A stretch of DNA of 43,669 nt. Origin: Rhizobiales bacterium 65-79. GTDB lineage: Bacteria > Pseudomonadota > Alphaproteobacteria > Rhizobiales > Rhizobiaceae. The stretch covers positions 59,276-102,944 of the forward strand of contig MKRJ01000029.1 of the NCBI GenBank assembly GCA_001896885.1, read 5' to 3'. Below are positions 1 to 7,423 of this stretch, one piece after another. Below the pieces are notes generated by a model. It worked only from the letters and a program-made list of their open reading frames with translations, made no database searches and was not told the DNA's origin. Both the position numbers and the translations under genes were made by a program. The first letter of the stretch is position 1, and every line of letters starts with the position of its first letter.

Positions 1-235
1 TGCCACCGCATCAGGCATCAGAGGCGCTGCCACCGCATCGGGCGATCAGGGCGCTGCCACCGCATCGGGCTATCAGGGAAAGGTTCGCGGCAAGGAAGGC
101 TGCGCGCTGTTCCTGGTCGAGCGTTCCGGCAATGGCGAGATCATCAATGTCTGGGCCGGCATTGCCGGCCGCGACGGCGTCGACCCGGAAACCTTCTATC
201 GCCTGCAGGACGGCAAACCCGTCAAGGCGGAATGA
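1..235 (+). CDS. Nonapeptide-repeat protein, C-terminal end (DUF7666-like), partial
   Basis: This is the 3' end of a gene that begins left of the window; the reading frame starts at base 2 and stops with TGA at 233-235. The first 26 or so residues are tandem nine-residue repeats of the form ATASG-x-QGA. A compact C-terminal domain follows, containing EGCALFLVER, a GNGEIINVWAG segment and the end DTFYRLQDGKP-like (here PETFYRLQDGKP). From memory this matches the tail of DUF7666-type proteins, which combine such repeats with a short domain and are common in phages and islands of rhizobia. The function is unknown; the repeats probably form a solenoid. The following gene starts inside this stop codon (ATGA). 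Confidence 0.65.
   Translation, partial: ATASGIRGAATASGDQGAATASGYQGKVRGKEGCALFLVERSGNGEIINVWAGIAGRDGVDPETFYRLQDGKPVKAE
2..79 (+). repeat. 27-bp in-frame tandem repeat
   Basis: Nearly three units of a 27-bp repeat begin at bases 2, 29 and 56, each starting gccaccgcatc. They are in frame and encode the nonapeptide repeats of the overlapping gene. The units differ at only a few positions, and the array runs off the left edge of the window. Confidence 0.85.
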
Positions 236-453
236 AAAAGCGCCGCAAGATCACAGCCGCCGACGTCGAGAGGTTCCTCGACAAACTCGCCGAGATCATG
301 TCCAAGGCGGGCGCCGACGCACATCTGGGCGTGCCCTTATGGAAGCGGCTGGAGCGCGAACTGGAGCGGCTCCGCGAGGAAGAAGCGATCGTCGCCGCTG
401 CCCGAGATCGCGTCACACGATCGCGGGATCAAAGGGCAGAACGATCCGCTTGA
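232..453 (+). CDS. Small charged hypothetical protein
   Basis: This 73-residue protein starts at an ATG overlapping the previous stop codon (ATGA), which suggests translational coupling with the repeat-protein gene. It begins MKKRRKITAADVERFLDKLA and is rich in Arg, Lys and Glu, with a predicted helical, possibly coiled-coil segment KRLERELERLREEEAIVAAA at about residues 38-57. No signal peptide or membrane segment is visible. Its last 13 codons overlap the 3' end of the convergent recombinase gene by 41 bp. I do not recognise the family; the coupling and codon use argue that it is real. Confidence 0.55.
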   Translation: MKKRRKITAADVERFLDKLAEIMSKAGADAHLGVPLWKRLERELERLREEEAIVAAARDRVTRSRDQRAERSA

Positions 454-1774
454 GTTCGTCGCGCCGCCATCCCAGCGAGCCGCCGGACCCGTATTGAGGC
501 CGGTCGATGGTATGCCCCATCAGGATCTTGCGCAATTCTTCGTCCAGACCGTTTTCCTTCATACGATCTTCGAAAGAATGTCGGATCGAATAGATTTTGT
601 GTTTGGGCGTCGGGAATAACTTGTTTTCCTTGAAGAACTTGTTGAGCGTCGCGGACAGCTCATTTTCGCGGTTCCGATAGCGCGGGAAACCCGCCTTGTG
701 GCGCTCGAATACACACAGCGCCACGCCGACGAGCGGCACCATCCTTTCGGAGGATTCCGTCTTTATTTCGCGCGGATCGTCCGGATCGTCGCGCGGTTCG
801 ATCGCTAGGTGAGGAACCTTGTGCGCCAGACGAATCGAGGATGGCTGCAGATTGGCAAGTTCGCTCGGCCGGGCGCCAGTCTCCATCAGCGCCAGCACGA
901 TGCCGCGTGCTTCCTCGTTCAGCCCCGCCAGCGATTCCGGCTTCATCAGCATGTTTTTAAGCCATTCGGTCGGGAAAGGCGGGCGCCGGCGCTTCTTCTT
1001 CGACGAGAAGCCGAGCTTCGCGAACGGATTAGGCCGATCCGCCTCACCCATATGGGTGAAGTAGCGCTCATAAAGCACGCGCATGTTGCCGATGTCGCGG
1101 TTGCCGGAAGAAGCGGAATGCGTCGGCCTGCCGTTCTTCGGCGCGATCCGTTCAACCCAGTGCCGATAGAGCCGCTGCGCATCCTCGCGTGTGATGTCTA
1201 TCATGGCCTTGTCGCCGGCCATGGCGATGAAGTTGTTCACCGCGCGTTGCTTAACCTTTTTCCACTGCGCCTTCTGGACAGCGCTCTTGTTCACCAGTTC
1301 GTCCGGCACAATCTCGTCGCAATAGATCTCGAACGCCTGGCTCACCGTCGTCGGCGGCGTGTCGACCATACCGGTCAGCGCCTTTTCCGTTGTCGTGGGG
1401 AGGCGCGCGTCGAGCATGGCGAAGAAGCGCTCACCGATGTCGCCGAGCGAAGCGTCGGCCGCAAGCGAGGCCGATGATCGGTAACTGAATCCGAGTGCCT
1501 CGACACGGCGCATCGCGGCCTGAAACCGGACCATCGCCGGATCGGTTCGGCCATCAACGACGAAGGAGGCCCACAGCGCATCGTCGGCCGCCTCGAGGAG
1601 GTCGCGTTTGGCGCGGGCGAGCGCCAGATCGTCGGTCTTGAGCGAGATCCGGATGATCGGCGCCCGCTCGTCATGTGCCTCAACCGCGAGTGGCACGCGG
1701 CGCTTGTAGTAGGCCTTGCCGCTTCGCCAGGTCAGGAAGCGATCGCTGTCTTTCTTGGAGAGGTTCCGCCCCAT
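413..1774 (-). CDS. Tyrosine recombinase (phage-type integrase)
   Basis: This 453-residue site-specific recombinase probably integrates and excises the element at tRNA-Leu. An N-terminal arm/core-binding region (about 1-250) precedes the catalytic domain. Visible catalytic residues are Arg302 in TGARPSEL, Lys338 in EIKTESSERMVPL, Arg398 in YSIRHSFEDR, His421 in LMGH and the nucleophile Tyr428 in RPQYG. The usual His of the HxxR motif is Tyr395, a substitution seen in some phage-type integrases. The start is an ATG about 150 bp from the tRNA 3' end. All core residues other than that His are present, so it looks intact and probably active. Confidence 0.9.
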   Translation of the reverse strand: MGRNLSKKDSDRFLTWRSGKAYYKRRVPLAVEAHDERAPIIRISLKTDDLALARAKRDLLEAADDALWASFVVDGRTDPAMVRFQAAMRRVEALGFSYRSSASLAADASLGDIGERFFAMLDARLPTTTEKALTGMVDTPPTTVSQAFEIYCDEIVPDELVNKSAVQKAQWKKVKQRAVNNFIAMAGDKAMIDITREDAQRLYRHWVERIAPKNGRPTHSASSGNRDIGNMRVLYERYFTHMGEADRPNPFAKLGFSSKKKRRRPPFPTEWLKNMLMKPESLAGLNEEARGIVLALMETGARPSELANLQPSSIRLAHKVPHLAIEPRDDPDDPREIKTESSERMVPLVGVALCVFERHKAGFPRYRNRENELSATLNKFFKENKLFPTPKHKIYSIRHSFEDRMKENGLDEELRKILMGHTIDRPQYGSGGSLGWRRDELKRIVLPFDPAIV

Positions 1775-1921
1775 CGTGCACCCTCAAAAAATCGGCTATG
1801 TGAGCCGATAGGTGGCACAGTATGTGGCACAGAATGCCGGATAACGGCAACAGTGTGACGGCAACTATTTTGCAATATCGTTTAAAATCAGATTGTTAGA
1901 TCAAATTTTGAAGGCGGGTTA

Positions 1922-2005
1922 TGGTGCGGGTGGAGGGACTCGAACCCCCAAGCTTTTGGCACTTGGACCTAAACCAAGCGTGTCTACCAATTCCACCACA
2001 CCCGC
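1922..2005 (-). tRNA. tRNA-Leu (anticodon UAG)
   Basis: Read on the minus strand, the 5' GCGGGTG pairs with CACCCGC before the encoded A-CCA end. The anticodon stem CTTGG/CCAAG encloses loop TTTAGGT, giving anticodon TAG for CUA codons. A long variable arm typical of leucine tRNAs and a TTCGAGTC T-loop are present. The length is 84 nt including CCA. The acceptor stem is intact, as expected if integration of the neighbouring element regenerated the 3' end. Confidence 0.95.
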
Positions 2006-2038
2006 CAAAGGGGCCGGCGGGCCCCGAAAGCGCGAGCT

Positions 2039-2066
2039 TCTATATCATCCGCGGCATGGGGTTCAA
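2039..2066 (-). promoter_or_regulatory. Probable sigma70-type promoter of tRNA-Leu
   Basis: On the minus strand TTGAAC (2066-2061) and TATAGA (2044-2039) are separated by 16 bp. This predicts a transcript start about 25-30 nt upstream of the mature tRNA 5' end at 2005. Both hexamers are close to consensus and sit in a run of AT-containing sequence within GC-rich DNA. Confidence 0.55.
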
Positions 2067-2228
2067 ACGTATTTTGGCGGAAAAGCGGGTTTTTTCGGGG
2101 CGAGACGACGTCACGTCGCCTGCACCGGCCGTGCCGCCGGCGATCTCGTCCAAGCCTTCTGCGTGATCGCCGTAAACCGCCGATATCGCCGATTCACCTT
2201 TCGTTAATGTTGCGATGCACAAAACGCA

Positions 2229-2242
2229 TTGCTGCTATGCAA
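2229..2242. promoter_or_regulatory. Short inverted repeat upstream of the DUF1127 gene, possible operator
   Basis: TTGC and GCAA flank a 6-bp centre, about 100 bp upstream of the DUF1127 start. In Brucella, the LysR-type regulator VtlR controls several DUF1127 genes. A LysR-type site here is therefore reasonable, but the assignment rests only on the dyad and the downstream gene. Confidence 0.25.
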
Positions 2243-2341
2243 CAACATCGCTTCCAAACGGGATGGGCCGCGCCTATTTTCGCGTCGTCATCGAGATCGA
2301 AGAAATCGAAAAAAGACGAAAAGCAAGAAACGAGTACGAAC

Positions 2342-2482
2342 ATGAACCTGATCCGCAACTACCGCAACTGGCGCCGCTACCGCGAGACCGTGAGTGAGCT
2401 GAGCCGCCTGACCAACCGTGAACTCAACGATCTGGGCATCGCCCGTGGCGACATCCCCTTCGTCGCCCGCAAGGCGCTCTAA
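2342..2482 (+). CDS. DUF1127 domain miniprotein (YjiS-like)
   Basis: This 46-residue basic protein starts MNLIRNYRNWRRYRETVSEL and contains LSRLTNRELNDLGIARGDI, the typical DUF1127 core. Alphaproteobacteria carry many of these small Arg-rich proteins. Those studied are linked to RNA turnover, phosphate or carbon metabolism and stress, but this one cannot be assigned a specific role. The ATG at 2342 is chosen because it gives the usual family length and N-terminus. A terminator follows at 2575, so the gene is probably transcribed alone. Confidence 0.85.
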   Translation: MNLIRNYRNWRRYRETVSELSRLTNRELNDLGIARGDIPFVARKAL

Positions 2483-2574
2483 GGATTGCATGAATTTCGC
2501 CAGGGTCACCTCCTCCCGACTCTGACGGATAAGGCCGGCATTCTCCTCCTCCCGATTGCCGGTCGAACCAAGCG

Positions 2575-2615
2575 ACACCCGCCGGACCTCCTCCCCCGGC
2601 GGGTGTTGTCTTTTT
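2575..2615 (+). terminator. Rho-independent terminator after the DUF1127 gene
   Basis: An 11-bp GC-rich stem, ACACCCGCCGG paired with CCGGCGGGTGT, encloses a 10-nt loop. It is followed by TGTCTTTTT on the plus strand. It lies about 90 bp after the DUF1127 stop codon and 12 bp before the convergent antitoxin gene ends. Confidence 0.85.
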
Positions 2616-2626
2616 GGGCGACGCGC

Positions 2627-2914
2627 TCAGGCTACCTTCGGCGCCAGCCTCCGCAGATTGATCTCTTCCTGATCGCGTATCCGCGCTATCTCATAAGCGT
2701 TTTGCAGCCGCATCCAATGAGAGGCTGAGCCGCCCAGCGCCTTTTCCAGGCGCACGGCCATTTCCGGCGTGATTCCGCTGCGGCCGTTGACCAGATTGTA
2801 AAGCTGCTGGCGCGTGATCCCCAAGCCGGCCGCAGCCTCCGCGATCGTCAGGCCCAGTGCATCGATATCATCCCGGATTCCCATGCCGGGATGGGGCGGA
2901 GCTTTCATCGGCAT
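2627..2914 (-). CDS. higA: HigA-family antitoxin, XRE-type DNA-binding protein
   Basis: This 95-residue helix-turn-helix protein neutralises the neighbouring HigB-like toxin and represses their operon. The HTH spans about residues 20-67, with LTIAEAAAGLGITRQQLYNL and NGRSGITPEMAVRLEKAL as in addiction-module antidote proteins. The ATG at 2914 is preceded by AGGAGA at a good distance, and that ribosome-binding site sits just past the toxin stop codon. The gap to the toxin gene is 12 bp, in the toxin-first order typical of higBA. Confidence 0.88.
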   Translation of the reverse strand: MPMKAPPHPGMGIRDDIDALGLTIAEAAAGLGITRQQLYNLVNGRSGITPEMAVRLEKALGGSASHWMRLQNAYEIARIRDQEEINLRRLAPKVA

Positions 2915-2926
2915 CGGCGTCTCCTG

Positions 2927-3205
2927 TCAGTGATAGTCCATTAAATCGACCTCGAACGCGTCCCCGTCTTCAAACCTGAAGACAATTCGCCAATTGGCCC
3001 GGACCGTGATCGACCAGAAGCCTTTCAGTTCGCCCTTGAGCGGGTGCAGCCTGAAACTTGGGCGATCGAGATCGGCGACAATATCGGCTTCGTCGAGCGC
3101 CGCCAGCAGCAGCGCTATGCGATCAGCCATGTCGGCCGACAGCCTGCTGCGGTCACCGCTCTCGTACAGCCGCTTCAGGCCTTTGTGCGAAAAGCTCTGA
3201 ATCAT
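2927..3205 (-). CDS. higB: HigB/RelE-family toxin
   Basis: This 92-residue basic protein belongs to the RelE/HigB fold, whose members act as ribosome-dependent mRNA endonucleases. The sequence begins [20 protein letters not shown]. It contains [18 protein letters not shown] and ends with [22 protein letters not shown]-like strands (residues about 70-92), the hallmark C-terminal sheet. It is full length for the family. It is the first gene of the pair, transcribed away from trmFO from a short shared upstream region. Confidence 0.88.
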   Translation of the reverse strand: MIQSFSHKGLKRLYESGDRSRLSADMADRIALLLAALDEADIVADLDRPSFRLHPLKGELKGFWSITVRANWRIVFRFEDGDAFEVDLMDYH

Positions 3206-3215
3206 CTATCGCCAC

Positions 3216-3243
3216 TTGTAAAATGTCAATTTCCATTTTGCAA
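3216..3243. promoter_or_regulatory. Inverted-repeat operator candidate for HigA
   Basis: TTGTAAAATG (3216-3225) and CATTTTGCAA (3234-3243) form a 10-bp inverted repeat with one mismatch and an 8-bp centre. It lies just upstream of higB and about 60 bp upstream of trmFO. HigA-type antitoxins bind such dyads to autorepress. The site is AT-rich against a GC-rich background. It could also affect the divergent trmFO promoter. Confidence 0.55.
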
Positions 3244-3304
3244 ACGGTCACGGCGGCCGCTTTCCCGGATTGCAAAGCCGACCGGGCAAGTCTATCTCCC
3301 CCGC

Positions 3305-4711
3305 ATGACAAACCCCGTTCACGTCATCGGCGGCGGTCTGGCCGGCTCCGAGGCTGCCTGGCAGGTCGCCGAGGCCGGCGTGCCGGTCGTGCTGCACGAG
3401 ATGCGGCCGGTGCGCGGCACCGACGCGCACAAGACCGACGGGCTTGCCGAACTGGTCTGCTCCAACTCCTTCCGCTCCGACGACGCCGAGACCAACGCGG
3501 TCGGGCTCCTGCACGCCGAGATGCGGCTCGCCGGCTCGCTCGTCATGGCGAGCGGTGACGCACACCAGGTTCCGGCGGGAAGCGCGCTCGCGGTGGACCG
3601 CGACGGCTTTTCCTCTTTTGTCACCCGAAAGCTCGAAACCCATCCGCTGGTCGAGATCCGGCGCGAGGAAATCGTCGGCCTGCCCCCCGCGGAGTGGGAC
3701 CAGGCGATCATCGCGACCGGGCCGCTGACGGCGCCGGCGCTGGCCGACGCGATCGGGCGCGAGACCGGCGCGGATGCCCTGGCCTTCTTCGACGCCATCG
3801 CGCCGATCGTCCATTTCGACACGATCGACATGGACATCTGCTGGTTCCAGTCGCGCTACGACAAGGTCGGGCCCGGAGGGACGGGCAAGGACTACATCAA
3901 CTGTCCGATGGATCGCGCGCAGTACGAGGCTTTCGTCGCGGCGCTCCTCGACGGGCAGAAGACCGAGTTCAAGGAGTGGGAAGGCACGCCCTATTTCGAT
4001 GGCTGCCTGCCGATCGAAGTGATGGCCGAGCGCGGGCCGGAAACGCTTCGCCACGGCCCGATGAAGCCGATGGGGCTGACGAATGCGCACGATCCGGCGG
4101 TGAAACCCTACGCCGTCGTCCAGCTTCGCCAGGACAATGCGCTCGGCACGCTCTACAACATTGTCGGCTTCCAGACCAAGCTGAAGCATGGCGATCAGGT
4201 GCGCGTCTTCCGCACCATTCCCGGGCTGGAGAACGCCGAATTCGCGCGGCTCGGCGGCCTGCACCGCAATACCTATATCAATTCCCCCGCCCTGCTCGAC
4301 GGCACGCTGCGGCTGAAGTCGCGGCCGGGCCTGCGCTTCGCCGGCCAGATCACCGGCTGCGAAGGCTATGTCGAATCCGCCGCCGTCGGGCTGATGGCGG
4401 GCCGCTTCGCCGCCGCCGAAAGGCTCGGCCGTCCCATGGCCGCGCCGCCCCTCACGACAGCCTTCGGCGCCCTGCTCAACCACATCACCGGCGGCCACAT
4501 TCTTTCGGACGACGAGCCGGGCAAGCGTTCCTTCCAGCCGATGAACGTCAATTTCGGCCTGTTCCCACCCATCGACGCGCCGCGCGTGGAGGGGAAGCGC
4601 CTGCGCGGCAAGGAAAAGACCGCCGCCAAGAAACGCGCCATGACGGCGCGCGCGCTTGCCGACTTCCGAGCCTGGCTCGGACTGGCCGCTGCCGCACAGG
4701 CGGCGGAGTAG
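3305..4711 (+). CDS. trmFO: Methylenetetrahydrofolate-tRNA-(uracil-5-)-methyltransferase TrmFO
   Basis: This 468-residue FAD enzyme makes 5-methyluridine at position 54 of tRNAs using methylenetetrahydrofolate. The N-terminal FAD-binding motif is [15 protein letters not shown] (residues 6-20). A conserved cysteine, Cys52, lies in [13 protein letters not shown], and a second, Cys234, lies in [15 protein letters not shown]; these match the two cysteines known to matter in Bacillus Trm[18 protein letters not shown] (351-366) is the C-terminal FAD contact. The ATG at 3305 gives [11 protein letters not shown], the family N-terminus. A longer upstream frame would run through the toxin gene and was rejected. 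Its stop codon abuts the stop of the convergent gene with no spacer. Confidence 0.95.
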   Translation: MTNPVHVIGGGLAGSEAAWQVAEAGVPVVLHEMRPVRGTDAHKTDGLAELVCSNSFRSDDAETNAVGLLHAEMRLAGSLVMASGDAHQVPAGSALAVDRDGFSSFVTRKLETHPLVEIRREEIVGLPPAEWDQAIIATGPLTAPALADAIGRETGADALAFFDAIAPIVHFDTIDMDICWFQSRYDKVGPGGTGKDYINCPMDRAQYEAFVAALLDGQKTEFKEWEGTPYFDGCLPIEVMAERGPETLRHGPMKPMGLTNAHDPAVKPYAVVQLRQDNALGTLYNIVGFQTKLKHGDQVRVFRTIPGLENAEFARLGGLHRNTYINSPALLDGTLRLKSRPGLRFAGQITGCEGYVESAAVGLMAGRFAAAERLGRPMAAPPLTTAFGALLNHITGGHILSDDEPGKRSFQPMNVNFGLFPPIDAPRVEGKRLRGKEKTAAKKRAMTARALADFRAWLGLAAAAQAAE

Positions 4712-6481
4712 CTATTCCCACTCCGCCTTGCGCAAAAGCAGCGTTCCGGTCAGCGAGCGCGGCTCGAATTTCGGGTTCAAATCGCCATAGGCCTGCTCGG
4801 GGACCAGGAGCATGGTGCGCCTGCCGTCCGACAGTTCGAGCGGATGGGGCGCCGCGTCCTGCGAGTCCACCAGTTCCCGGAATGCCGCCTCGTCGAATTT
4901 GAACGTGGTCGTCTCGGCGCCGACGGTCACGTCGACATATCCTCCCTGCAGCGCGAAGCTCAGCGCCTTGCCGCCGGGCAGCGTGAGGGTCGTTTCCTTC
5001 GACGGCTTGCCGAAGATGTGCAGGTTCGGGACGATCGTGTCGTACCCGCCGATCGGGACCGCCGCCGGCTGGCTGAAGGTTTTGGAGAAATAGCGGCTGT
5101 TCGGTCCGTAGGGAGCTTTCCGGTCGAGACCGTAGGCGTCCGCGACCTCGTTGTAGAGGGCGCTCGCCCCTTTCGGCCTGCCGTTCGCGTCCACCGTGGC
5201 GACGCTGGCCGGCGCGACCCGGCCGACGGCGTCATGTCCCTCCAGGAAGCGCAAGGCGGCGAGCGCCTGCCCGTTGCGGGCCGGATCGATCGGCTTCGCG
5301 CCGACCGCGCGTTCGAACCGGGCGGCCTGGCTGCGGACGGACGCGCCGACCGATCCTTGCGGCCCGAAGCTCGCAAGAAGGAGCGCGACAGTCGGCAGTC
5401 CCGCCAGGATGCGGATGTCGCCGCGCGTTCGTTGCGGCAATTGCAGGAGAAGCACGATCGCCGTGACGAGACCGAAAAGGCCGAGGAGGTAGCGTTCCGG
5501 CGTCAGCCCGTAATCCGCTACCCTCAGCCGTAGCGCATAGGCGAGCAGGACGAGCGGCACCAGCAGCACGAAAGGCCACAGCCTCAGGAACATGCGCGTC
5601 GGCGCCCGTGCCGCGCGGAGGAACGGGTGGATGATGATGAGCGCCGCGAAGATGGAAAGCCCGAACGCAAGCACCAGCCAGCCGATCTGGCCGCGCGGCA
5701 CGTCGCCGGTCAGCACGATCTTGAGCGCGTAGGCATGCAGCACCACGGCGTAGACCAGGATCAGTGGCGCGGCGACATAGTCGCCGAGCGCCTTCATCCC
5801 GAGCGCCATGAATTTCCGCGTATCCATGCCCGGCTCGTCGTCGAGCTTCCTCGGAATCCTGCCGAGACCGAACAGCGGCGCGGCCAGCAAGCCGGTCGCC
5901 GCCCAGACATGCTCATAGGCGCGGTGCGGAACCTCGACGCCGAAGAGATAGGTCAAGCTGGCAAGGATCGCCGATATGCCGCCGGCGAACAGGAACAGCG
6001 CCAGGACAGAAACCAGCACCGCGAAGGCGAAGCGCACCATGAACAGCCAGAAGGCATCGGGACTGCGCCTCCCGAGCGCCGGCGCCACCAGCATCAGGCC
6101 GGAAAGCGCCGCCACGTAGGACCAGGTTTCGACGGCCGAGAAACGATCCCACCAGCCGATGCAGAAGGCCGCGAGCGCGGCGATCAGCGCCGCGCCGTGC
6201 CGGAACGCCGGCGCCGCATGGCGGGCTTCGAGGACAATGCTCGCCGCAAGCGACGCGGAGGCGGCGGCGAAGAGCGGCAGGATGAGATCGTCATCACCCG
6301 CCCAGAAGCCCTTGATATCGGTGATGAGCAGGTTGACGTTGATCGCAAGCGCCAGCAGCGCCGCCGCCGTCACCGGAAAGCGCATCACCGCGTCGCAGGC
6401 GCCTTCGAACATCTCGACGGCCACGGCGCGCCACCCGACGAGATTGGTATCCCCCAGAGCGGCGGACGAAGGATCGGTCAT
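4712..6481 (-). CDS. DUF4153 family membrane protein
   Basis: This 589-residue protein has about ten or more hydrophobic segments in the first 380 residues and a soluble C-terminal region of about 200 residues. The periplasmic or cytosolic side cannot be told from sequence alone. Segments such as FPVTAAALLALAINVNLLIT and LVPLVLLAYALRLRVADYGL are clear membrane helices. The LRVADYGLTPERYLLGL stretch is a typical DUF4153 signature. No enzymatic function is established for the family. It is 91 bp downstream of the NDUFAF6-like gene and may be co-transcribed with it. Its stop directly abuts that of trmFO. Confidence 0.8.
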   Translation of the reverse strand: MTDPSSAALGDTNLVGWRAVAVEMFEGACDAVMRFPVTAAALLALAINVNLLITDIKGFWAGDDDLILPLFAAASASLAASIVLEARHAAPAFRHGAALIAALAAFCIGWWDRFSAVETWSYVAALSGLMLVAPALGRRSPDAFWLFMVRFAFAVLVSVLALFLFAGGISAILASLTYLFGVEVPHRAYEHVWAATGLLAAPLFGLGRIPRKLDDEPGMDTRKFMALGMKALGDYVAAPLILVYAVVLHAYALKIVLTGDVPRGQIGWLVLAFGLSIFAALIIIHPFLRAARAPTRMFLRLWPFVLLVPLVLLAYALRLRVADYGLTPERYLLGLFGLVTAIVLLLQLPQRTRGDIRILAGLPTVALLLASFGPQGSVGASVRSQAARFERAVGAKPIDPARNGQALAALRFLEGHDAVGRVAPASVATVDANGRPKGASALYNEVADAYGLDRKAPYGPNSRYFSKTFSQPAAVPIGGYDTIVPNLHIFGKPSKETTLTLPGGKALSFALQGGYVDVTVGAETTTFKFDEAAFRELVDSQDAAPHPLELSDGRRTMLLVPEQAYGDLNPKFEPRSLTGTLLLRKAEWE

Positions 6482-6572
6482 CGGCGGCTATCCTCGCATC
6501 GGTTCCCGTTCAGCCCCAAGACCCTGGCTCTCCGAGGCCATTTATGCCCTGACGGCGGGCGCGTGAAAACCG

Positions 6573-7412
6573 CTACCGCCATCCGAGGAAGGCACGCCGC
6601 GCCATGACTAGATAGCGCCTGAGCGGCGACAGGTCGGGAATCCGCTTGAACGGATCGGCGGAAGCGCCTGAAAGGACAGAAAGATAGGCGCCGGTCAGTG
6701 CCGCCGGCAGATAGGCCGGCCGCAGCGTCGGCGGCAGCCGTCGCGCGCTTTCCTCGAATTTGGCGAAATGTTCGCGCGCCAGCGCGATCATCGCGGAGAG
6801 GACTCGTGCCGCGGCCGCGCCGCCCTTTTCCGCGACGAAGGCTTCCGGCGAGGTGCCGGCCGCCGCGAGGACATCGCGCGGAACATAGCACTGGCCGCGC
6901 GAAAGATGGATCGGCAGCGAGCGCAGCAGTCCGGCGATTGCCTGAGCGCAGCCGGCATGGCCGGCGACCTCGGCGGTCGCCAGCGCCGCGTCGCGGTCCA
7001 GCACAAGGGCGGCGAGCTGGATGAGTGCCGAGGCAGTCTCGCCGCAATAGCCTTCGAGATCGGTGCGCGAGGGCATTGGATCGTCATAGAGGTCGAAGAG
7101 CCGGGCCTCGATGAAATTGTCGAATGCCGTCGCCGGCAGATCGTAGGCGCGGATCGTCCCGATCAGCGCCTCGGCCACCGGGTTGCCCACCGCCGGGCTG
7201 TCGCCGAGGATGGAGTCGCGCCACCATTGCAGGCGGATTTCACCGGGCAGCGGTTCGTGGATCAGGTCGCGCACGCGCGCGATCTCGACATTGAAGGCAT
7301 AGAGCGCGAAAAGCGCGGCCCGCTTTTCCTCGGGCGCGAAAAGCACGGAAAGATAGCGGTCGCGATCCGCCTCCCGGACGACCCGCACGGTCTCTGCAGC
7401 CGCCCCGGCCAT
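6573..7412 (-). CDS. Phytoene/squalene synthase-fold protein, NDUFAF6 (C8ORF38) homologue
   Basis: This 279-residue all-helical protein has the squalene/phytoene synthase fold. Recognisable elements are FALYAFNVEIARVRDLI (35-51), LQWWRDSI (61-68) and EGYCGETASALIQLAALVL (120-138). The first aspartate-rich motif of true synthases (DxxxD) reads IARVRDLI here. The second region reads AIAGLLRSLPIHLSRGQCY without the usual QLTNILRD-like motif. Those losses fit the non-catalytic branch related to mitochondrial complex I assembly factor NDUFAF6 better than terpenoid synthesis. The gene lies 11 bp after the NDUFAF3-like gene, which supports a shared role in complex I biogenesis. Confidence 0.82.
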   Translation of the reverse strand: MAGAAAETVRVVREADRDRYLSVLFAPEEKRAALFALYAFNVEIARVRDLIHEPLPGEIRLQWWRDSILGDSPAVGNPVAEALIGTIRAYDLPATAFDNFIEARLFDLYDDPMPSRTDLEGYCGETASALIQLAALVLDRDAALATAEVAGHAGCAQAIAGLLRSLPIHLSRGQCYVPRDVLAAAGTSPEAFVAEKGGAAAARVLSAMIALAREHFAKFEESARRLPPTLRPAYLPAALTGAYLSVLSGASADPFKRIPDLSPLRRYLVMARRAFLGWR

Positions 7413-7423
7413 CGCCGACGAGA

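Larger units (their letters stand above)
1..1921. mobile_element. Right end of an integrated element at tRNA-Leu(UAG)
   Basis: A tyrosine recombinase gene lies immediately beside the 3' end of tRNA-Leu, with only an AT-rich spacer of about 150 bp between them. That is the usual arrangement for a prophage, ICE or genomic island inserted at a tRNA 3' end. The tRNA 3' end faces left, so the element should extend leftward out of the window. Its visible cargo is a repeat protein and a small hypothetical gene. The far attachment site is not in the window, so the boundary at about 1921 is inferred and not demonstrated. Confidence 0.6.
2006..2341. other. Intergenic region between tRNA-Leu and the DUF1127 gene
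   Basis: This 336-bp spacer holds the tRNA promoter on the minus strand and the leader of the DUF1127 gene on the plus strand. At 2229-2242 there is a short inverted repeat, TTGC-tgctat-GCAA, that could be a regulator site. I see no convincing additional gene here. Longer forward reading frames continue into the DUF1127 gene but lack a family-supported N-terminus. Confidence 0.5.

Noticed and set aside
2-79. Possible CRISPR array at the left edge
   Set aside because: The units are contiguous 27-bp in-frame repeats with no spacers and encode a protein.
2207-2341. Extended 91-residue version of the DUF1127 protein
   Set aside because: The family is about 45-50 residues and the extra N-terminal sequence is not conserved.
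3044-3304. N-terminal extension of trmFO through the toxin gene
   Set aside because: The first 87 codons are antisense to higB and do not match TrmFO; the ATG at 3305 gives the proper N-terminus.
3248-4498. 416-residue open frame antisense to trmFO
   Set aside because: It is a GC-rich shadow frame, low in hydrophobic pattern and rich in Arg, Gly and Asp, fully inside a clear TrmFO gene.
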